A stretch of 64,000 bases of DNA. It comes from Klebsiella huaxiensis. Lineage in GTDB: Bacteria; Pseudomonadota; Gammaproteobacteria; Enterobacterales; Enterobacteriaceae. The notes below the pieces were generated by a model, which saw only the letters and a list, made by a program, of their open reading frames with translations, was not told the DNA's origin and made no database searches. This document shows, one piece after another, positions 31,919 through 40,968 of the stretch. Location: positions 3,472,001 to 3,536,000 of the forward strand of contig NZ_CP036175.1 of NCBI RefSeq assembly GCF_003261575.2, given 5' to 3'. Position numbers and translations under genes: made by a program. How positions within the stretch are numbered: position 1 is the stretch's first letter; every line of letters starts with the position of its first letter.

Positions 31919-32821
31919 ATGTTTAGCATTGTTCGCATGTTTATTTTTGGCCTGCTATTCCTGACAGGCCCCGCATTCGCCGTCACCGTGCAGGATGAGC
32001 ACGGCACCTTAACTCTTGATAAGACACCGCAGCGGATCGTGGTGCTCGAACTCTCCTTTGTTGATGCGCTGGCGGCGATTGACGTCAGCCCGGTGGGCGT
32101 GGCCGATGATAACGACCCGTCGCGCATTTTGTCCGAGGTACGGGCGCGCCTGAAGCCATGGCAGTCGGTAGGTACCCGCGCCCAGCCCTCACTGGAAGCC
32201 ATCAGCGCCCTGCATCCTGACCTGATTATTGCCGATAGCAGCCGCCATAGCGGCATTTACGCCTCCCTGCGGCAGATTGCCCCGGTACTACTGTTGAAAT
32301 CGCGCAATGAAACCTGGGAGGAAAATCTGCAGTCGGCGGCAATTATTGGCAAAGCGGTTGGCAAAGAGGCAGAGATGCAGCAGCGCCTGACGCAGCATCG
32401 GCAAACCATGGCAGCGTTTGCCCGCCAGCTACCAGCGGGTGCCAGCGTGCTATTTGGCACCTCGCGCGAGCAGCAATTTAATCTTCATTCCACGCAAACC
32501 TATACCGGCAGCGTGCTGGCGGCGCTTGGCCTGAAGGTTCCGCAGCCGATCAACGGCGCGCCAATGGCGGCGATCAATCTCGAACAATTGCTGGCAATTA
32601 ATCCACAGTGGCTGCTGGTGGCCCATTATCGGGCCGAAAGCATCGTTAAAAAATGGCAGCAGGATTCGTTGTGGCCAATGCTACAGGCTCAGCAAAAGCA
32701 GCAGATTGCGGCCGTTGAAAGCAACAGCTGGGCGCGGATGCGTGGTCTCTTTGCCGCCGAGCGTATTGCCAGCGATATGGTGAAAATCGTCCACCATCAG
32801 GCGGTCGATATCACGCCATGA
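31919..32821 (+). CDS. fecB: FecB, periplasmic ferric citrate-binding protein
   Basis: The product is 300 residues, the same as E. coli FecB. A signal peptide ends PAFA. The class III binding-protein fold follows: QRIVVLELSFVDALAAIDVSP, then PDLIIADSSRHSGIYASLRQ and the long helix region. It hands ferric citrate from FecA to FecCDE. An upstream frame from 31868 lacks a signal peptide; the ATG at 31919 follows CTGGAGT. The stop overlaps the fecC start (ATGA). Confidence 0.95.
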   Translation: MFSIVRMFIFGLLFLTGPAFAVTVQDEHGTLTLDKTPQRIVVLELSFVDALAAIDVSPVGVADDNDPSRILSEVRARLKPWQSVGTRAQPSLEAISALHPDLIIADSSRHSGIYASLRQIAPVLLLKSRNETWEENLQSAAIIGKAVGKEAEMQQRLTQHRQTMAAFARQLPAGASVLFGTSREQQFNLHSTQTYTGSVLAALGLKVPQPINGAPMAAINLEQLLAINPQWLLVAHYRAESIVKKWQQDSLWPMLQAQQKQQIAAVESNSWARMRGLFAAERIASDMVKIVHHQAVDITP

Positions 32822-33816
32822 AACCGTTTTATCGCTCGTTTTTTATTTGGGGATTGCCGCTGCTGGCGCTCACCGGACTGTTCTGGTTGAGCCTGTTTTG
32901 CTATTCGGTAATCCCGATTTCACCGTTCAACGCACTTCACGCGCTGACCGCCCCTAAAACGCCTCCCCTTGCGGAGGCGTTAGTGCTTAATCTGCGCTTG
33001 CCCCGCAGTCTGGTGGCGATGATGCTCGGCGCCAGCCTCGCGGTATCGGGTACGCTGCTCCAAACTCTCACCCATAACCCACTGGCCTCTCCCTCTTTGC
33101 TGGGCATCAATAGCGGCGCGGCGCTGGCAATGTCGCTGACCAGTGCCTTTAGCCCGGCTCCGCTGGCCGGGTTTTCGCTGGCGTTGATCGCCGCCTGCGG
33201 CGGTGGAATAAGCTGGCTGCTGGTGATGACCGCTGGCGGCGGCTGGCGTCAGGAGCTGGATCGCAATCGGCTCATCCTCGCCGGTATTGCCCTCTCGGCG
33301 CTATGTATGGCGTTGACCCGCATAACCCTACTGCTGACGGAAGATCACGCTTACGGCATTCTCACCTGGCTGGCGGGCGGCGTTTCCCATATACGCTGGG
33401 CTGAGTTTTGGCAGCTTTTCCCTTTTACCGCGCTTATTGTTCCCGCCGTATTTCTACTGGCCAACGCGCTTAATCTGCTTAACGTCAGCGATACCGCCGC
33501 TCATTCTCTGGGCGTGAATTTACCTCGCCTGCGCCTGCTGATTAACGCTGCCGTTTTGCTGCTTACCGGGGCCTGCGTCAGCGTCGCCGGGCCGGTCGCC
33601 TTTATCGGTCTGCTGATTCCGCATCTTGCGAGGCTTTGGGCCGGTCACGATCATCGTACGCTTCTGCCAATGAGCGCCGTCATGGGTGCGTTGTTTATAT
33701 TGCTGGCGGATATTCTCGCCAGAGCGCTGGCCTGGCCGGGAGAGCTCCCGGCGGGCGCGGTGCTGGCGCTGGTCGGTGCCCCCTGTTTCGTCTGGCTGGT
33801 CCGGAGGCGCGGATGA
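32818..33816 (+). CDS. fecC: FecC, ferric citrate permease subunit
   Basis: The product is 332 residues with about ten membrane segments of the FecCD/BtuC type. The family stretches LRLPRSLVAMMLGASLAVSG, HNPLASPSLLGINSGAALAM and GPVAFIGLLIPHLARL are present, including the glycine loop that contacts the ATPase. With FecD it forms the inner-membrane channel. It overlaps fecB and fecD by four bases on each side. Confidence 0.95.
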   Translation: MKPFYRSFFIWGLPLLALTGLFWLSLFCYSVIPISPFNALHALTAPKTPPLAEALVLNLRLPRSLVAMMLGASLAVSGTLLQTLTHNPLASPSLLGINSGAALAMSLTSAFSPAPLAGFSLALIAACGGGISWLLVMTAGGGWRQELDRNRLILAGIALSALCMALTRITLLLTEDHAYGILTWLAGGVSHIRWAEFWQLFPFTALIVPAVFLLANALNLLNVSDTAAHSLGVNLPRLRLLINAAVLLLTGACVSVAGPVAFIGLLIPHLARLWAGHDHRTLLPMSAVMGALFILLADILARALAWPGELPAGAVLALVGAPCFVWLVRRRG

Positions 33817-34769
33817 GACTCCGCCGCATCAGCTTTTTACTGCTCGTTCTGGCGCTGTTAACCGTGCTTTCGTTGCGTATGGGCGCAGTCCCGCTGCCGT
33901 GGCGGGCGCTGCTTGACGGCTGGCATCCGGGTAGCGAACATCACTACGTCCTGATGCAATATCGCCTGCCGCGCGTGGTGCTGGCGCTGATTATCGGCGC
34001 CGCGCTGGCGGTTTCCGGCGTGCTGATTCAGGGCGTTGTGCGTAATCCGTTGGCCTCACCAGATATTCTGGGCATTAACCATGCGGCGAGCCTGACATCG
34101 GTCACCGCGCTGTGGTTTTTACCCTCCCTGTCCCTGCTGTGGCTGCCGCTGCTGGCCTTTATCGGCGGGATGACGGCAATGGCGGTGCTGATAATTCTTG
34201 CCGGTTTTTCCCGCCCAATGCGTCTGGCGCTGACCGGCGTAGCGCTGTCGGCCTGCTGGGCCAGCGTGACCGATTATCTTTTACTGTCGCGCCCCCAGGA
34301 GATTAATAACGCACTGCTATGGTTGACCGGCAGCCTGTGGGCCAGAGATGGCTCGTTTGTGATTATCGCTCTGCCCCTGCTCACCGTGCTGCTACCGCTG
34401 AGTTTCGCTCTCAGCCGCGATCTCGACCTGCTGGCGTTGGGCCACGATCGCGCCGGGACCTTGGGCATCAATATTCGCTGGCTTAACGGCTACGCGTTGA
34501 CCCTGGCGGTCGCCCTCGCCTCCGTCAGCGTCGCGGTCTGCGGCCCTATCGCGTTTATCAGTCTTGTTGTGCCGCATCTTGTTCGCCGCCTGTTCGGTGG
34601 ACGTCATCACTATTTACTGCCGGTTTCGGCGCTGATGGGCGGGCTGGTTCTGCTGCTCGCCGATCTGCTGGCACGAACACTCAGCCCGCCGATGGAGCTT
34701 CCGGCAGGCGTGCTGACAGCAATTATTGGCGCGCCGTGGTTTATCTGGCTACTTGTGAGAATGCGTTAA
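33813..34769 (+). CDS. fecD: FecD, ferric citrate permease subunit
   Basis: The product is 318 residues, as in E. coli. It shares the FecCD fold with FecC: YRLPRVVLALIIGAALAVSG, RNPLASPDILGINHAASL and GPIAFISLVVPHLVRRLFG. A longer open frame starts upstream inside fecC; the ATG at 33813 overlaps the fecC stop and matches the family start. fecE begins directly after its stop with no gap. Confidence 0.95.
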   Translation: MRLRRISFLLLVLALLTVLSLRMGAVPLPWRALLDGWHPGSEHHYVLMQYRLPRVVLALIIGAALAVSGVLIQGVVRNPLASPDILGINHAASLTSVTALWFLPSLSLLWLPLLAFIGGMTAMAVLIILAGFSRPMRLALTGVALSACWASVTDYLLLSRPQEINNALLWLTGSLWARDGSFVIIALPLLTVLLPLSFALSRDLDLLALGHDRAGTLGINIRWLNGYALTLAVALASVSVAVCGPIAFISLVVPHLVRRLFGGRHHYLLPVSALMGGLVLLLADLLARTLSPPMELPAGVLTAIIGAPWFIWLLVRMR

Positions 34770-35537
34770 ATGGAACTGCGAACGGAAAACCTGACCGCTG
34801 GCTATGATGGCAAGCGCATTATTAACTGTCTCAACCTAACGTTACCGGGCGGGAAAATCACCGCACTACTGGGGCCAAACGGCTGCGGTAAATCCACTCT
34901 ACTGAAGTGCTTTTCTCGCCTTCTGACACCCGACGCTGGGGAGATTTGGCTTGGTAATCAGACCTTAAATGGTATCTCTACTCGTCAACTGGCGCGGCGT
35001 CTGGCGCTGCTGCCACAGCAGCAAGCAAGCCCCGAGGGCATAACAGTACGCGAGCTGGTCAGCTATGGTCGCAGCCCGTGGCTGCCGCTATGGGGGCGAC
35101 TCTCGATGCAGGATCGGCAGATCGTGGAAGGCGCGCTGGAACGAACCGGCGTCACATCGCTGGCCGAACAGCCGCTAAGCGCGCTTTCCGGTGGCCAGCG
35201 GCAGCGGGCTTTTCTGGCGCTGCTGCTGGCGCAGGATACGCCGCTGGTGCTGCTCGATGAGCCAACAACCTGGCTGGATATTAATCACCAGGTGGAGTTA
35301 ATGAAGCTAATGCGCGAGCTACAGCTAATGGGAAAAACCGTGGTCACCGTGTTGCACGATCTTAACCAGGCCAGCCGCTACTGCGATCATCTGGTAGTGC
35401 TGAAAAACGGCAACGTTCAGGCCGAAGGTTCACCGGAAGCGGTGCTGACGCCGCAGATGCTGCGTGAGGTCTTTCATCTGGAGGCGGAGATTCATCCGGA
35501 GCCTGTGTCGCTACGCCCGATGTGCGTAGTGAAATAA
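34770..35537 (+). CDS. fecE: FecE, ferric citrate transport ATPase
   Basis: The product is 255 residues. All ABC ATPase motifs are present: Walker A GPNGCGKSTLL, Q-loop LLPQQ, signature LSGGQRQR, Walker B LVLLDEPT and the switch histidine (VLHDLNQ). It powers ferric citrate import through FecCD. It is the last gene of fecABCDE; I see no strong hairpin behind it. Confidence 0.95.
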   Translation: MELRTENLTAGYDGKRIINCLNLTLPGGKITALLGPNGCGKSTLLKCFSRLLTPDAGEIWLGNQTLNGISTRQLARRLALLPQQQASPEGITVRELVSYGRSPWLPLWGRLSMQDRQIVEGALERTGVTSLAEQPLSALSGGQRQRAFLALLLAQDTPLVLLDEPTTWLDINHQVELMKLMRELQLMGKTVVTVLHDLNQASRYCDHLVVLKNGNVQAEGSPEAVLTPQMLREVFHLEAEIHPEPVSLRPMCVVK

Positions 35538-35670
35538 TCCAGGATGGCACGATAAAAATGCATAATGAGAATTAACTCATTCAATTCTGTCATACAGGCC
35601 TAAAATAAATAATGGCTACAGTATCGGCGAATGAACCAAAACAATTCGGGTAACGCGATGGAGAAAAACG

Positions 35671-36858
35671 ATGCGTATCGCCTTAAAATCAGCATTGATG
35701 CTTGCCACCCGCGTCATACAAATCATTAACCCTGAATTACATCTTCATATGCAAAGAACGGCGCTGATTGCGCTGGAGCTTGCGCTCGCGGCCGGTTTGT
35801 CTCGTCAGCAACAACAGACCATTTTTTGCGCCGCTCTGCTGCACGATATCGGCGTACTGGGCGACAAAAGAGTTATCGTTTCACTCAACGCCATAGATAA
35901 TCTCGACGACCCGCATCAGCATCGGGGAGCCGAAATGCTAGATGGGTTAACCACTCTGGCCCCTATTCTGCCGATTATCCGCGACCACCATTTTAGCCCG
36001 AGCCACAGAGGCAGCCTCGAACAGCATATTGTTTATTTTGCCGACGTTTTTGAGCGCCTGTTATCCAGCGATAAAACCGCCACCACCTATCAAACCGACA
36101 TTGTCATTGATAAATTTCGTGCGCTATATCAGGAGATCGACCCGCAGCTGTGCCAGACCTTATGCCAGCTCGCCCAAAAGGAGCATTTTTGGCTGCATCT
36201 TAACCCCGGGCATATTCAGCGGATGCTGGAGATTATCGGCCCAATTAACACTATTTACATCGATATCAATGGTCTGAAAGACATCTGTTTATTGATCGCC
36301 AAAATTGTAGACACCTACAGCAGCTTTACCGCCAGCCACAGTCTGATGGTCGGGAAAATATCCCGATTGCTGGCAACCTACATAAATCTGCCGGAATTAG
36401 AGTGCCAAAAAATCGAAATCGCTGGCTATTTACATGATATTGGCAAAATCTATATCCCGTTGGCGATTCTGGAAAAACAGGGTGAACTGGATGACGAAGA
36501 GCTACTTCAGGTTCGTGAGCATAGCTACATGACCGGTAAACTGCTTAGCGCCTTTAGCGAACTTGGCGAGATCATTAACTGGGCCGCCAATCATCATGAA
36601 AAACTGGATGGCAGCGGTTATCCCCTTCACCTTAATGAGGATTATCTGCAGCTCCCGGACCGAATTATCGCCATCGCCGATATTTTTACCGCCCTCACCG
36701 AAGACCGCCCCTATCGCCACGGAATGAGCCTTCAGCAAGCATTACAGCTGATAGAGGCTGATGTTATAAATGGCGCGCTGGATAAAGACGTGTATCGCGT
36801 ATTGCACCAGCATGCCAAAGCGCTCCACGCTATTATTACTAACACACTGCACTCTTGA
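35671..36858 (+). CDS. Double HD-domain protein, HD plus HD-GYP phosphodiesterase
   Basis: The product is 395 residues with two HD-type domains. The N-terminal one has HD at 58-59 (AALLHDIGVLGDK) and RDHHF at 104-108. The C-terminal one is a full HD-GYP: H-D at 255-256 (GYLHDIGKIYIP), then EHSYMTGKLL, then HHEKLDGSGYP (308-318) and DIFTALTEDRPYRHGMS. HD-GYP enzymes hydrolyse cyclic di-GMP; double-HD proteins in Vibrio also act on 3',3'-cGAMP. No membrane segment is seen. GGAG lies 8 bases before the ATG. E. coli K-12 has no HD-GYP protein of this kind, and a GGDEF gene follows. Confidence 0.85.
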   Translation: MRIALKSALMLATRVIQIINPELHLHMQRTALIALELALAAGLSRQQQQTIFCAALLHDIGVLGDKRVIVSLNAIDNLDDPHQHRGAEMLDGLTTLAPILPIIRDHHFSPSHRGSLEQHIVYFADVFERLLSSDKTATTYQTDIVIDKFRALYQEIDPQLCQTLCQLAQKEHFWLHLNPGHIQRMLEIIGPINTIYIDINGLKDICLLIAKIVDTYSSFTASHSLMVGKISRLLATYINLPELECQKIEIAGYLHDIGKIYIPLAILEKQGELDDEELLQVREHSYMTGKLLSAFSELGEIINWAANHHEKLDGSGYPLHLNEDYLQLPDRIIAIADIFTALTEDRPYRHGMSLQQALQLIEADVINGALDKDVYRVLHQHAKALHAIITNTLHS

Positions 36859-36906
36859 GAGTCGGGCCTATACGGGTAAACCAAGGGTGCAGTCATAAAT
36901 AAAAAT

Positions 36907-37031
36907 ATACCCTAAATAATTCGAGTTGCTTAAAGGCGGCAAGGGAGGGAGTCCCCAGGAGCATAGATAACTATGTGACTGGGGTGAGCGCACGTAGCCA
37001 ACACATAAGCAACTTGAAGTATGACGGGTAT
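36907..37031. repeat. ERIC element
   Basis: A standard length of about 125 bp, with ends TACCCTAAATAATTCGAGTT and AACTTGAAGTATGACGGGTA and a core containing CCCCAGGAGC and TGACTGGGGTGAGCG. It lies between the HD-GYP and GGDEF genes, about 30 bases before the GGDEF start, and is probably transcribed. Confidence 0.93.
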
Positions 37032-37063
37032 AATTAATTCATCTGCACGCAAGGATATATCCG

Positions 37064-38848
37064 GTGAGAATCGCCACCATGACCAACTGGGCCTACGGGA
37101 TCACCGTCGCCCTGACCCTCGCTTCAGGCATCGCAATGCTGATGGCCTCCAGCGCGGATAATGCCGAACGTCGCGCCGTTGAACAGCGACAACAGTTCGA
37201 CCAACTTAGTGAAGAAGTTGATAATGGAGCCTGGGAGCTTTCAGACCTCGCCCGGCTGTATATCATCAGAAAAAATCCGGATATTTTACGGGAGTATCGG
37301 CAACAGGCTCAGGCAATAACTGCGATTGAACATCGGCTGGAAAAGCTCAGGGACAATGGCGCGACGCCTGAAGAGCTGGCGCTATTGCGTGATGGTTTGC
37401 AGAAAGCCGATGAATTGCAGGATGAACAGCAAACGGCCCTGGCACATGCCGATCGGGGGGAAGAGAAAGAGGCAGTAAACTTACTGTACGGCGTACCCTA
37501 CGAGCAAGAACTTGAGCAGGTGCAGACGCAGCTTGACCATTTTCGCCTGATGCTTGAAGGCCGGGTGAATAAAACCATTTCCGAGGCCACGGAGAAATCG
37601 CGCATCTGGCGAACCCTTTCCGAGGTCATGGTGGGACTGACGGCGCTGATGTTCCTGTTTGTGTTGGGTTTTCTTCTCAAACGCCGGGTGTTATATCCTG
37701 TCGTACGCTTGAGCGATGTCGTGCAGCGGCTGGCTTCCCAGGACTACGCCGTCGAAACGCCACAGTTTACCCAGATAGATGAAATTGGCGATATGGCCCA
37801 GGCGATTCGTATCTTCCGCGAAAACGGTCTTGCGCGGCAGCGACTTGAGCAAGAGCGCGATGCCGACTGGGCAATTCGGGAACTGCTGGCGCGGATGACC
37901 CAGCGGCTACAAGGTTGCGAATCGTTCGAGGATGTCATTAAGGTTGCTGAGCTGTTCGCACCGAATATCGCCCCCGAGATCCCCGGCCGACTCTATATCC
38001 TCGATACCGATCCCTGGCAGATGCGCTGCGTCGCACAGTGGCTATCGCCGCCGGATGAGCCTGTTGTTTTCCATCCCGACAACTGTTGGGCCGTTCGGCG
38101 CGGGCTGAGCCACCCACCGGTAAATGGCGAGCCAGACATTGCCTGCTACCACCTGCCGCAAGCACAGGCCAACCAATCGCTGTGCGTACCGCTTATTGCC
38201 CAGGGCGAAGCTATTGGCCTGCTTTCATTCCGCAACGTAACCCCTTCCACAGCTCCTTCTCGCGCCTATCTCGAACTGATGGCGGAAGCGCTGGGGCTGG
38301 CGTTGGCTAACCAGCGTTTACGTAACGCGCTACTGGAAAAAGCGCTGTTCGATTCGCTCACCGGACTGCGTAACCGCCATCATCTGGACGATGCTCTGCA
38401 CACGCAGATGAATCTGGCCGTGCGCAACGGTACGCCGCTAAGCTGTCTGATGATCGATATCGATCACTTTAAGGCAATCAATGATAACTACGGCCACGAG
38501 GCGGGCGACCTGGTGATTAAAAGCGTCGCCGCGATCATCCAGCGTGCAGTGCGTGATATCGGGATGGCCTTCCGCTACGGCGGCGAAGAGTTCCTGGTGC
38601 TGCTGGCCGGCACCAACGAAGAGGCCGCTATGACCTGTGCTACCGATATTTATAACAGTGTACATCTGCTGACCTTACGCTATGGGCTGTCTGAGATAGG
38701 TCAGGTTGATGTCTCCATCGGCATCGCCAGCTACCCGCAGCATACGCAAAGCGATAGCCTGCTGCGCGCGGCGGATGCTGCGCTCTACCGGGCAAAAGAG
38801 CTGGGGCGTTCAAGGATTGTGAGCTTTGGGATGTTGAAAACGGAGTGA
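37064..38848 (+). CDS. Membrane diguanylate cyclase with HAMP, GAF and GGEEF domains
   Basis: The product is 594 residues. Membrane segment 1 (about 8-28), a helical periplasmic sensor domain, membrane segment 2 (about 187-207), a HAMP region (RRVLYPVVRLSDVVQRLASQ), a GAF-like domain (about 270-425), then GGDEF beginning FDSLTGLRNRHHL. The active site is GGEEF at 506-510, a functional variant. It should make cyclic di-GMP in response to a periplasmic and possibly a cytoplasmic signal. The GTG start follows AAGGA with 8-base spacing; an ATG 5 codons later is possible. It pairs with the HD-GYP gene upstream as a synthesis and breakdown couple. Confidence 0.87.
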   Translation: MRIATMTNWAYGITVALTLASGIAMLMASSADNAERRAVEQRQQFDQLSEEVDNGAWELSDLARLYIIRKNPDILREYRQQAQAITAIEHRLEKLRDNGATPEELALLRDGLQKADELQDEQQTALAHADRGEEKEAVNLLYGVPYEQELEQVQTQLDHFRLMLEGRVNKTISEATEKSRIWRTLSEVMVGLTALMFLFVLGFLLKRRVLYPVVRLSDVVQRLASQDYAVETPQFTQIDEIGDMAQAIRIFRENGLARQRLEQERDADWAIRELLARMTQRLQGCESFEDVIKVAELFAPNIAPEIPGRLYILDTDPWQMRCVAQWLSPPDEPVVFHPDNCWAVRRGLSHPPVNGEPDIACYHLPQAQANQSLCVPLIAQGEAIGLLSFRNVTPSTAPSRAYLELMAEALGLALANQRLRNALLEKALFDSLTGLRNRHHLDDALHTQMNLAVRNGTPLSCLMIDIDHFKAINDNYGHEAGDLVIKSVAAIIQRAVRDIGMAFRYGGEEFLVLLAGTNEEAAMTCATDIYNSVHLLTLRYGLSEIGQVDVSIGIASYPQHTQSDSLLRAADAALYRAKELGRSRIVSFGMLKTE

Positions 38849-38872
38849 GTGGCGTTCTTAGCCCCCTCTCCT

Positions 38873-38895
38873 CCCGCTAACGCTGCGTGAGCGGG
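38873..38895 (+). terminator. Hairpin after the GGEEF cyclase gene
   Basis: CCCGCT and AGCGGG form a short G+C stem around an 11-nt loop about 25 bases past the stop. No T run follows, so termination is not certain. Confidence 0.4.
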
Positions 38896-38906
38896 GCGGC
38901 AGAGAC

Positions 38907-39101
38907 AATTTTATTCAGTTCCATATCACGGCAGGTAAACCTCGCGCATTCGAGCAGAAGAAAAACCTCTGCCGTACGCTATGTGAGCAGCTGCATACGG
39001 CGCTGGGTATTAATCCGGATGATGTCATGGTGATCATTCAGTTTAATACCGCCGATGAGTGGAGCTTCAGCAATGGACTGATGCTCTCGGAGGAGAGATG
39101 A
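38907..39101 (+). pseudogene. Tautomerase-family gene remnant, 5' end missing
   Basis: The frame encodes NFIQFHITAGKPRAFEQKKN, then LCRTLCEQLHTALGINPDDV and later IQFNTADEWSFSNGLM before a stop. This is the C-terminal part of a 4-oxalocrotonate tautomerase-like protein (the QFN…D-WSFSNG ending is typical). No start codon or ribosome site precedes it and the N-terminal catalytic proline is missing, so the gene is a fragment. It lies in a short zone with two other remnants. Confidence 0.6.
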
Positions 39102-39175
39102 TGATTGTGATGGGCCAGGGATAGCAGTCGCTGGCGGTTATTGCGCGCCGAATGCAGGTCAGGTTGAGCTTCTGC

Positions 39176-40000
39176 TCACTGCTCAAGTGCAATAATTGCC
39201 AACTCAGCAACTTTTAATGTTGTAGATACATCGCCGTTACTTTCGAGGGACCATGCTGCTGATAGCCCGCACCATGAAATGATCCATTTGAGAAGGCGTT
39301 CTCTGTCCAGGCCCGCCGTCTCGGTAACGATACTTAGTCGTTGTTTAAATATCTCCGGAACAGTCGCTACACGCGGCACTGGATTATCAAGATCCGGGTT
39401 AGTGAAAATATTGGCAAAGTCGAACCCTCGTTCACCTATAAGCCCTTTTGGATCGATGGCCAACCAGCCAGACGTCTCAAAATCGAGCACATTACCGTGG
39501 TGTAAGTCACCATGTAACACAACGATATCGCGTGGAGACGAAAGCAAATCTTCTGAGATTTCCGCACAGATAGTCAGGATGCCACCATATTTCAGAGCTG
39601 CTGGTTTTAGCGAAGAAAACCATTCATGCAGAGTGGTTAGCCGGGGTAAGGGTCTTGTTGAGGGGCTATGAAGCCTGTTAGCCGTGGCGCACAAAATGCG
39701 ACAGGCTTCATTATCCTGACCTTTTCTCGACATCGTTGCCAGTGACGCAGAGCCTGTCGCCCGGGCGAGTAGAATTGCTTCGTTTTCATGCGCAATAACC
39801 TTTGCAGCACCGTTACCTTCCCACCATGTCATGAGTGCGTTTCCGGTTTGCTCATCCGCATCATCAGTCACTTTCAGCATGGCCTTAATACCATGTGCTG
39901 CTTTAACCGGGAGTAGCGTTGAGGTATGCGTGATAAATGGGTTGCCGTCCGCAATGAGATCCCAACGATTCAACCAGAAACTTAACTTGTCTGTATCCAT
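39176..40000 (-). CDS. APH(6)-like aminoglycoside/hydroxyurea phosphotransferase
   Basis: The product is 274 residues of the APH_6_hur family. The kinase catalytic loop HGDLHHGN is at 163-170 and the metal-binding IDPKG at 182-186, continued by LIGERGFDFANIF. Members include streptomycin 6-phosphotransferases and hydroxyurea kinases; many chromosomal copies have unknown substrates. An upstream frame to 40066 is open, but AAGGGGAG lies just before the ATG at 40000. No transposon structure encloses it, so it is probably a resident gene of the clade. Resistance should not be assumed from sequence. Confidence 0.75.
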   Translation of the reverse strand: MDTDKLSFWLNRWDLIADGNPFITHTSTLLPVKAAHGIKAMLKVTDDADEQTGNALMTWWEGNGAAKVIAHENEAILLARATGSASLATMSRKGQDNEACRILCATANRLHSPSTRPLPRLTTLHEWFSSLKPAALKYGGILTICAEISEDLLSSPRDIVVLHGDLHHGNVLDFETSGWLAIDPKGLIGERGFDFANIFTNPDLDNPVPRVATVPEIFKQRLSIVTETAGLDRERLLKWIISWCGLSAAWSLESNGDVSTTLKVAELAIIALEQ

Positions 40001-40073
40001 TACGCTCCCCTTATTATTCTTATCAATTTGCGCGTAAGACCTCACCCAATGTGAACTGCACCGCAAAAGTTGG

Positions 40074-40233
40074 ATACCAACTGAGTAAGGTGATTCCTGT
40101 ATTACCCGCCTGGCGGTTACCTGACCGCTTCCTCTATGCCGTCTATCCTGATGCCCATTTTATCCCCCAGAGGGTCAGAAGCATTATAAGTGTGATCGAA
40201 CAATTACTGCCTGAGATAACCGGGAATATCTGA
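40074..40233 (+). pseudogene. LysR-type regulator remnant
   Basis: The frame reads GYQLSKVIPVLPAWRLPD, then RFLYAVYPDAHFIPQRVRSI, ending at a stop. This is the C-terminal end of a LysR effector domain (typically ...VLPxWxxP...lyavYP...RvRxfidfl). The rest of the gene is gone. Directly before it lies TGAACTGCACCGCAAAAGTT, which resembles the terminal inverted repeat of some IS3-family elements and may mark the break. Confidence 0.5.
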
Positions 40234-40278
40234 AACATTTATCGTGCGGCTACCGTTGAGGGAAGACTCAGTCAATAT

Positions 40279-40632
40279 TCAGGAAGTGAGAAAAGGAGAA
40301 AACAGATCAAACTGGTAAACCGCCACCATCGCTGAGATATTCAATATCACGCTGATGATAAAGTAGGTTTTAAATGGCTGCTTTTGCGTTTTATGGCGAA
40401 AGAGTTGTTGACCCACTATCGCGCCAGGCCACCCTCCCATAACCCCAAATACCAACAAGGTGAGTTCCGGCACTCTGCGCCAGGCCCTGCGTGCCGCCAT
40501 TTTATCCACGCCGTAAACCACCAGCGTCAGGATGTTGACGAGCAGAAGCCATATGGCACAGGAATGCGGGGTAAATAGGCTTCCAACAGCCGCAATGGCC
40601 AGGAGAAAATAACAGAAGCGATTGAGATTCAT
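40279..40632 (-). CDS. DUF1294 membrane protein
   Basis: The product is 117 residues with three or four hydrophobic segments. The DUF1294 core VYGVDKMAARRAWRRVPELT, then GVMGGWPGAIVGQQLFRHKT, is complete. It is an inner-membrane protein of unknown function; some homologues are fused to cold-shock domains. The frame is open upstream to a TTG at 40683, but the ATG at 40632 starts just before the first hydrophobic segment. Confidence 0.75.
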   Translation of the reverse strand: MNLNRFCYFLLAIAAVGSLFTPHSCAIWLLLVNILTLVVYGVDKMAARRAWRRVPELTLLVFGVMGGWPGAIVGQQLFRHKTQKQPFKTYFIISVILNISAMVAVYQFDLFSPFLTS

Positions 40633-40683
40633 ATCAGTAGCCACGGCAGTTATCAGAAAGTCCTGGAATCGAATTATACTCAA

Positions 40684-40968
40684 TATAGATCGCTAAAAGA
40701 AACCTCTGCTGTGAATCAGTAATAGAGGGTTATTGAGAAAACTTCACGGTCCTCAAGGACTTGTTGACAGTATGGCTTTGTCTGTTATGAGCAAGGAAAG
40801 TACATTATCCATGAAAAGATACTTCAGGGAACCAATCTCAGAAATTCGGCCTTCCTTTAAAAAAATAGTTTTTGGCAACTGACCAACTAAACCTGCCACA
40901 CTATTTTGCTAACTCAATTAGGATTGTCACAAATCGCTACCCTTCAAGGGGATTGTCATTACCGATGA
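40684..40968. other. Intergenic region without visible features
   Basis: A+T-rich sequence with no supported frame or hairpin. It may be decayed coding DNA, since remnants lie on both sides. Confidence 0.35.

Noticed and set aside
35564..35581. AATGAG-AATTAA-CTCATT palindrome after fecE as a Fur box
   Set aside because: Only partly matches the Fur consensus and could equally be a chance palindrome in A+T-rich DNA.
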